This document shows positions 61,874 to 64,000 of a DNA stretch of 64,000 nucleotides, piece by piece. This DNA comes from a virus: the IMG/VR virus record IMGVR_UViG_3300047157_000197, positions 211,971 through 275,970 of that record; one strand, written 5' to 3'. Numbering within the stretch: the stretch's first letter is position 1; each line of letters starts with the position of its first letter. The translations under genes were made by a program, and so were the position numbers. Below the pieces are notes generated by a model. The model had not been told where the DNA came from. It did no database searches and was given only the letters and a program-made list of their open reading frames with translations.

Positions 61874-62014
61874 ATGAAACAATGTAGAAAATGTAATATA
61901 GAATTACAAGTATTTAATCCTTCAAGTGGACGATATTATATTTGTGGTAAATGTAATGATGTAACTTATCCTACCGAAGATATAGATAAGGTAGTAGAAA
62001 GAGGAAGAGATTAA
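61874..62014 (+). CDS. Small zinc-ribbon protein
   Basis: 46 residues. CRKCNIELQVF and CGKCNDVTYP are two CxxC knuckles of a zinc ribbon, as in many small phage proteins that bind nucleic acid. Last gene before 850 bases of noncoding DNA. Confidence 0.58.
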   Translation: MKQCRKCNIELQVFNPSSGRYYICGKCNDVTYPTEDIDKVVERGRD

Positions 62015-62520
62015 CTAACCCTATATACATAATACCCTATATACAGGTATACCGAATCCCACTACCGCATACTCTATACTCCCATACTCCCATACCAACA
62101 GTACCCCTACTCCAGACTCAACCCCAAACCCTTTCCCCCATAATAACCAAAACGATAACACCCTCGAACTCCCGATACTCACCTAAAACTTTCCCTATAA
62201 CTCTCTCTATTCCAATGTGTTAAATGGGGTAAAAGGGGGAGCTGTGAAAGTACGAGGTTTTTAATCCTTTTTAAGAGGTCTGAGATTGAATCCGTACCAA
62301 GATATTACACCCTACCCTAATTAACCACTATACCCTCTTATATGGAGTGTACAAGGGAGTTGGGAGTGCACATACTCACTATGGGGTTGAATATTACACC
62401 CTATGTCATATTATGATATGATGTAGTTCCCACTTTCTACCACCCGATACCACTATATCACTATGGAGAGGAGCCTCAAGCGTATGTGTTGTTGGAGGTT
62501 ATTTTTTTCCGGAGTAACTA

Positions 62521-62533
62521 TGACACATTGTCA
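62521..62533 (+). promoter_or_regulatory. Operator-like palindrome TGACA-N3-TGTCA
   Basis: TGACACATTGTCA inside the longer shared string ACTATGACACATTGTCA. First of three copies within 160 bases. Confidence 0.55.
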
Positions 62534-62542
62534 CACCCCCTA

Positions 62543-62574
62543 CTTGGGACTCAATTGCATTATTCGTAATTCTA
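62543..62574 (+). promoter_or_regulatory. Weak class I promoter-like site
   Basis: CTTGGG (62543-62548), 18 bases, TAATTCTA (62567-62574). The second box is a poor match. The palindrome at 62580 would lie at the transcription start, as expected for a repressor site. Confidence 0.3.
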
Positions 62575-62579
62575 CACTA

Positions 62580-62592
62580 TGACACCTTGTCA
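62580..62592 (+). promoter_or_regulatory. Operator-like palindrome TGACA-N3-TGTCA
   Basis: TGACACCTTGTCA, with the same upstream ACTA as the copies at 62521 and 62667. Confidence 0.55.
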
Positions 62593-62666
62593 CCCGATTA
62601 TGGATTATTTAAAATATTGGAATAAACCGCCCATTTCATTGTCATATTCGTAAATCGATGATACTA

Positions 62667-62679
62667 TGACACATTGTCA
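62667..62679 (+). promoter_or_regulatory. Operator-like palindrome TGACA-N3-TGTCA
   Basis: TGACACATTGTCA, ending nine bases upstream of the class I promoter at 62689, a position fitting an activator or repressor site. Confidence 0.55.
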
Positions 62680-62688
62680 TGAGATTTA

Positions 62689-62720
62689 TTTGTTTATTTA
62701 AAAAAATTGTCGTATCTTTA
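62689..62720 (+). promoter_or_regulatory. Class I promoter
   Basis: TTTGTT (62689-62694), 18 bases, TATCTTTA (62713-62720). The G-rich stretch that follows to ~62800 has no convincing gene; it contains inverted CAGTA...TACTG and may be a leader RNA for the gene at 62861. Confidence 0.5.
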
Positions 62721-62819
62721 GGGTGGTTGTGGGTGGGAGTGTACACATCAGTATATAGGGGTCACCAGCGGCACTGGAGTACTGGAGTGGAAAATAAATT
62801 AAAAATAAGTCCTAAATTG

Positions 62820-62851
62820 TTTGGTAGTCTCAGTTATTTTTCGTATATTAG
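62820..62851 (+). promoter_or_regulatory. Class I promoter
   Basis: TTTGGT (62820-62825), 18 bases, TATATTAG (62844-62851), nine bases before the ATG at 62861; the message would have almost no leader. Confidence 0.65.
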
Positions 62852-62860
62852 TCATGTAAT

Positions 62861-63079
62861 ATGACTGATATGAGAGATATAAAGAAATTAGTTCCCTATA
62901 TAGGGTTAGGTGTAGTGATTGCCATTATACTGTTGTTGGTACCGATGATTATTCGAGGTTTTTTCGCGATATTGTTACTTTTGATGAAAAATCCACTTGA
63001 ATTCCTTATTGGAACCACGATTTTGCTCCTGTGTATGTATATAGGGGAGAAGATAATAAATAAACCATTAAATAAATAA
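62861..63079 (+). CDS. Small membrane protein
   Basis: 72 residues with two long helices (YIGLGVVIAIILLLVPMII and FLIGTTILLLCMYIGEKII). ATG 62870 is an alternative start that leaves more room for initiation. It is under a class I promoter in the operator-rich region. Function is unknown. Confidence 0.52.
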   Translation: MTDMRDIKKLVPYIGLGVVIAIILLLVPMIIRGFFAILLLLMKNPLEFLIGTTILLLCMYIGEKIINKPLNK

Positions 63080-63082
63080 AAC

Positions 63083-63415
63083 ATGAGAAACATTACCAAA
63101 ATCCTCGACAGAAGTCAGAGGTTATTCCTAGCTGGGAATATGAAAAAGAGTTATTCTATCGCGATTGATGGGATTACCGAACTATCCCAAGTAAACAGAA
63201 GATTAAACGAAGAAACCCAAGGTTGGGATTTAAAGAAAGCGTACGATTACAAGGGTACTTACAAGATTCAAGGTAAAACTCTTACCAATTGGATGGAGAA
63301 ATTATGGACAATAGTTGAAAATACTGGAGTTGAACCGATTGTAGAGGAGTATGAAACTGATATGATTCAGTACAGTATAGATAATACACAGACGTTAGTA
63401 AAGAATAGAAAATAA
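63083..63415 (+). CDS. Hypothetical soluble protein
   Basis: 110 residues. NITKILDRSQRLFLAGNMKKSYSIA, then GWDLKKAYDYKGTYKIQG and an acidic helical end. No family is recognised. Follows the membrane protein by three bases; noncoding DNA begins after it. Confidence 0.55.
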   Translation: MRNITKILDRSQRLFLAGNMKKSYSIAIDGITELSQVNRRLNEETQGWDLKKAYDYKGTYKIQGKTLTNWMEKLWTIVENTGVEPIVEEYETDMIQYSIDNTQTLVKNRK

Positions 63416-63426
63416 TTCTAATTTTA

Positions 63427-63458
63427 TTAGGATATATCAAATAAATTTTGTATATTAG
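63427..63458 (+). promoter_or_regulatory. Class I promoter of the structured RNA
   Basis: TTAGGA (63427-63432), 18 bases, TATATTAG (63451-63458). No start codon with a usable frame follows, so the product is probably an RNA ending at the terminator at 63791. Confidence 0.72.
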
Positions 63459-63464
63459 CCCCTG

Positions 63465-63828
63465 TAGTTGAGGTTGATGATTGAGAATATAGGGTTTGAT
63501 TCCCTCTCTAGTTAATCTCTAAAGACCTCCTCTTAATAGAATTAGAGGCCGTCAGTAGTGTTGGGAGATACACCTACTATAAAAACTGAATCTCTTTTAA
63601 AGAAATGTGAGCTGTTGGTGGTATTTTCTCACTCTAAACAACGAACCACCACATATAACGATGATGAGTCACAGGCGATGAAATGATACTACGCTCGGAA
63701 TCGAATTTCATCCACAGATTAGGGGTTTTCTGTGGAGATTAATAGGAGCCAACTCAACTCTCTCCTATCCTAAGTGTTCAATCTGAACCACCCACTAAGT
63801 TATGGCTTCCTTCTTAGTGGGTTTTTTT
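63465..63828 (+). ncRNA. Structured noncoding RNA, ~365 nt, unknown class
   Basis: Between a class I promoter and a perfect terminator lies a stretch with no gene but many perfect stems: AGGG/CCCT (63491-63505, 7-base loop), CCTC-TAAT/ATTA-GAGG (63529-63548), AGTAG/CTACT (63554-63578), GTGAG/CTCAC (63607-63632), GATGAAA/TTTCATC (63677-63712), TCCACAG/CTGTGGA (63711-63736) and ATAGGAG/CTCCTAT (63742-63768). The loop TGGTGGT (63616-63622) can pair with ACCACCA (63645-63651), a possible pseudoknot. Known conserved cores of RNase P RNA, tmRNA and SRP RNA were not found. The 5' end is set about 7 bases after the promoter box. Confidence 0.62.
63791..63828 (+). terminator. Rho-independent terminator
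   Basis: CCCACTAAG (63791-63799) pairs perfectly with CTTAGTGGG (63813-63821), followed by seven T (63822-63828). The clearest terminator in the window. Confidence 0.9.
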
Positions 63829-63854
63829 ATTCCCTATACTCTGGAGCGGGAACA

Positions 63855-63867
63855 TGACATAATGTCA
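63855..63867 (+). promoter_or_regulatory. Operator-like palindrome TGACA-N3-TGTCA
   Basis: TGACATAATGTCA, between the terminator and the promoter at 63933. Confidence 0.5.
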
Positions 63868-63932
63868 GATGCTGCTCCTGTACCTATTGTTAATAACTTG
63901 TTAATAACTTTTTTAAAATAAACCTCTTTTTA

Positions 63933-63964
63933 TTAGGTTTTTACAAAAAATAGTCGTATATTAC
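63933..63964 (+). promoter_or_regulatory. Class I promoter
   Basis: TTAGGT (63933-63938), 18 bases, TATATTAC (63957-63964). Followed by CCTTAAAAC-type leader, as at 35953 and 38169; the gene it drives lies beyond the right edge. Confidence 0.68.
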
Positions 63965-64000
63965 ATATGTAATAAGTAATAATCCTTAAAACTAAAAAAT

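Larger units (their letters stand above)
62015..62688 (+). other. Long noncoding regulatory region
   Basis: No convincing gene. The first ~200 bases are C/A-rich on the + strand (repeats of accctatataca and tactcccata), unlike the A/T-rich DNA around them. Around 62235-62290 GTACG and CGTAC could close a branched structure. Three TGACA-N3-TGTCA palindromes follow (62521, 62580, 62667). The change of composition suggests structured RNA, an origin-type element or a foreign insert. Confidence 0.5.

Noticed and set aside
62230-62290. tRNA-like look of the segment ending TGAGATTGAATCCGTACC
   Set aside because: The T-arm does not have a five-pair stem with a TTC-type loop, no anticodon arm of five pairs forms and the acceptor ends do not pair. 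It may be part of another RNA fold.
62679-62864. A 61-residue frame starting at 62679
   Set aside because: It runs through a class I promoter (62689-62720) and most of another (62820-62851), has Trp/Gly-rich composition unlike its neighbours and lacks a ribosome-binding site.
63491-63505. T-arm-like hairpin AGGG-TTTGATT-CCCT
   Set aside because: It resembles a tRNA T-loop, but C56 is T and no other tRNA arms can be drawn around it. It is better seen as one stem of the larger RNA.
63465-63828. RNase P RNA, tmRNA, SRP RNA or 6S RNA
   Set aside because: The conserved cores I would expect (for example GAGGAAAGTC of RNase P or the GGTTCGA tail of tmRNA) are absent, and no 6S-like long open duplex is visible.
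62521-63867. CRISPR array
   Set aside because: The repeated unit is only 13-16 bases, spacing is irregular (59, 87 and over 1000 bases) and no cas genes are present.

Overview
The window looks like one long segment of a large double-stranded DNA phage (or a phage-like element) of a marine Bacteroidetes host, probably a flavobacterium. Every convincing gene lies on the + strand. Genes are short and packed with ATGA/TAATG overlaps, and DNA is AT-rich. There are no ribosomal, tRNA or housekeeping genes. Phage-type genes include an amidase endolysin next to an EF-hand holin-like protein, a MoxR-type AAA ATPase with a von Willebrand partner, a phage GroEL, two DNA methyltransferases, a PAP2 phosphatase and many small conserved phage-type proteins. 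The host assignment rests on promoters with a TAnnTTTG-like box, on signal peptides ending before Gln, and on Bacteroidetes-type families (DUF2805, TIGR03643). No terminase, portal, capsid or tail gene is in view, so phage identity is an inference.

Layout. 1-8084: a glycan operon with a HAD/nucleotidyltransferase fusion, cytidylyltransferase, sugar aminotransferase, acetyltransferase and several glycosyltransferase-like proteins. 8285-17426: an unusual block of exported proteins. It holds a CsgG-like protein, a Ser-Asp repeat protein ending in a predicted beta barrel, two homologous cohesin/dockerin-like secreted proteins each followed by a small lipoprotein, and several small membrane proteins. 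17456-25217: PAP2 phosphatase, a zinc protease, a lipoprotein, endolysin and holin, and a series of proteins sharing a short N-terminus (M-I-K-L-K-x-I-L-x-E type) that resembles the capsid-targeting sequence of T4 internal head proteins. 25237-30723: a second modification cluster with methyltransferase, APS kinase, radical SAM, nucleotidyltransferase, 2OG oxygenase and amidinotransferase. 30784-40811: HNH protein, ferredoxin, P-loop kinase, cupin, the VWA/MoxR pair and a broken methyltransferase. 40871-50677: sulfotransferase, GroEL, APRT, SAH/MTA nucleosidase, ferredoxin reductase-like protein, the intact methyltransferase and many small proteins. 50674-61610: a third glycan-type cluster dominated by nine SGNH/GDSL-like proteins (a tenth is at 33766), with a PfkB sugar kinase, a truncated aminotransferase, a 2OG oxygenase and a DUF962-like membrane protein. 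62015-64000: mostly noncoding regulatory DNA, with repeated 13-bp palindromes, several promoters and a strongly structured ~365-nt RNA that has its own promoter and a perfect terminator.

Two promoter classes can be read by eye. Class I is TTAGGA or TTTGGA, exactly 18 bases, then TATATTTG; 12 good copies were found. Class II is a bare octamer TA(T/C)TTATA, mostly ahead of the putative internal-head-protein and small membrane-protein genes. Five genes carry single-base frameshifts, four of them in short homopolymers, which points to sequencing error or recent decay.

Working together, the glycan, sulfation and SGNH clusters probably build or decorate a surface or virion polysaccharide. The exported block would remodel the infected cell surface, and the redox and purine-salvage genes would support SAM-dependent and radical enzymes. 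These pathway links are inferred from gene families and neighbourhood only.
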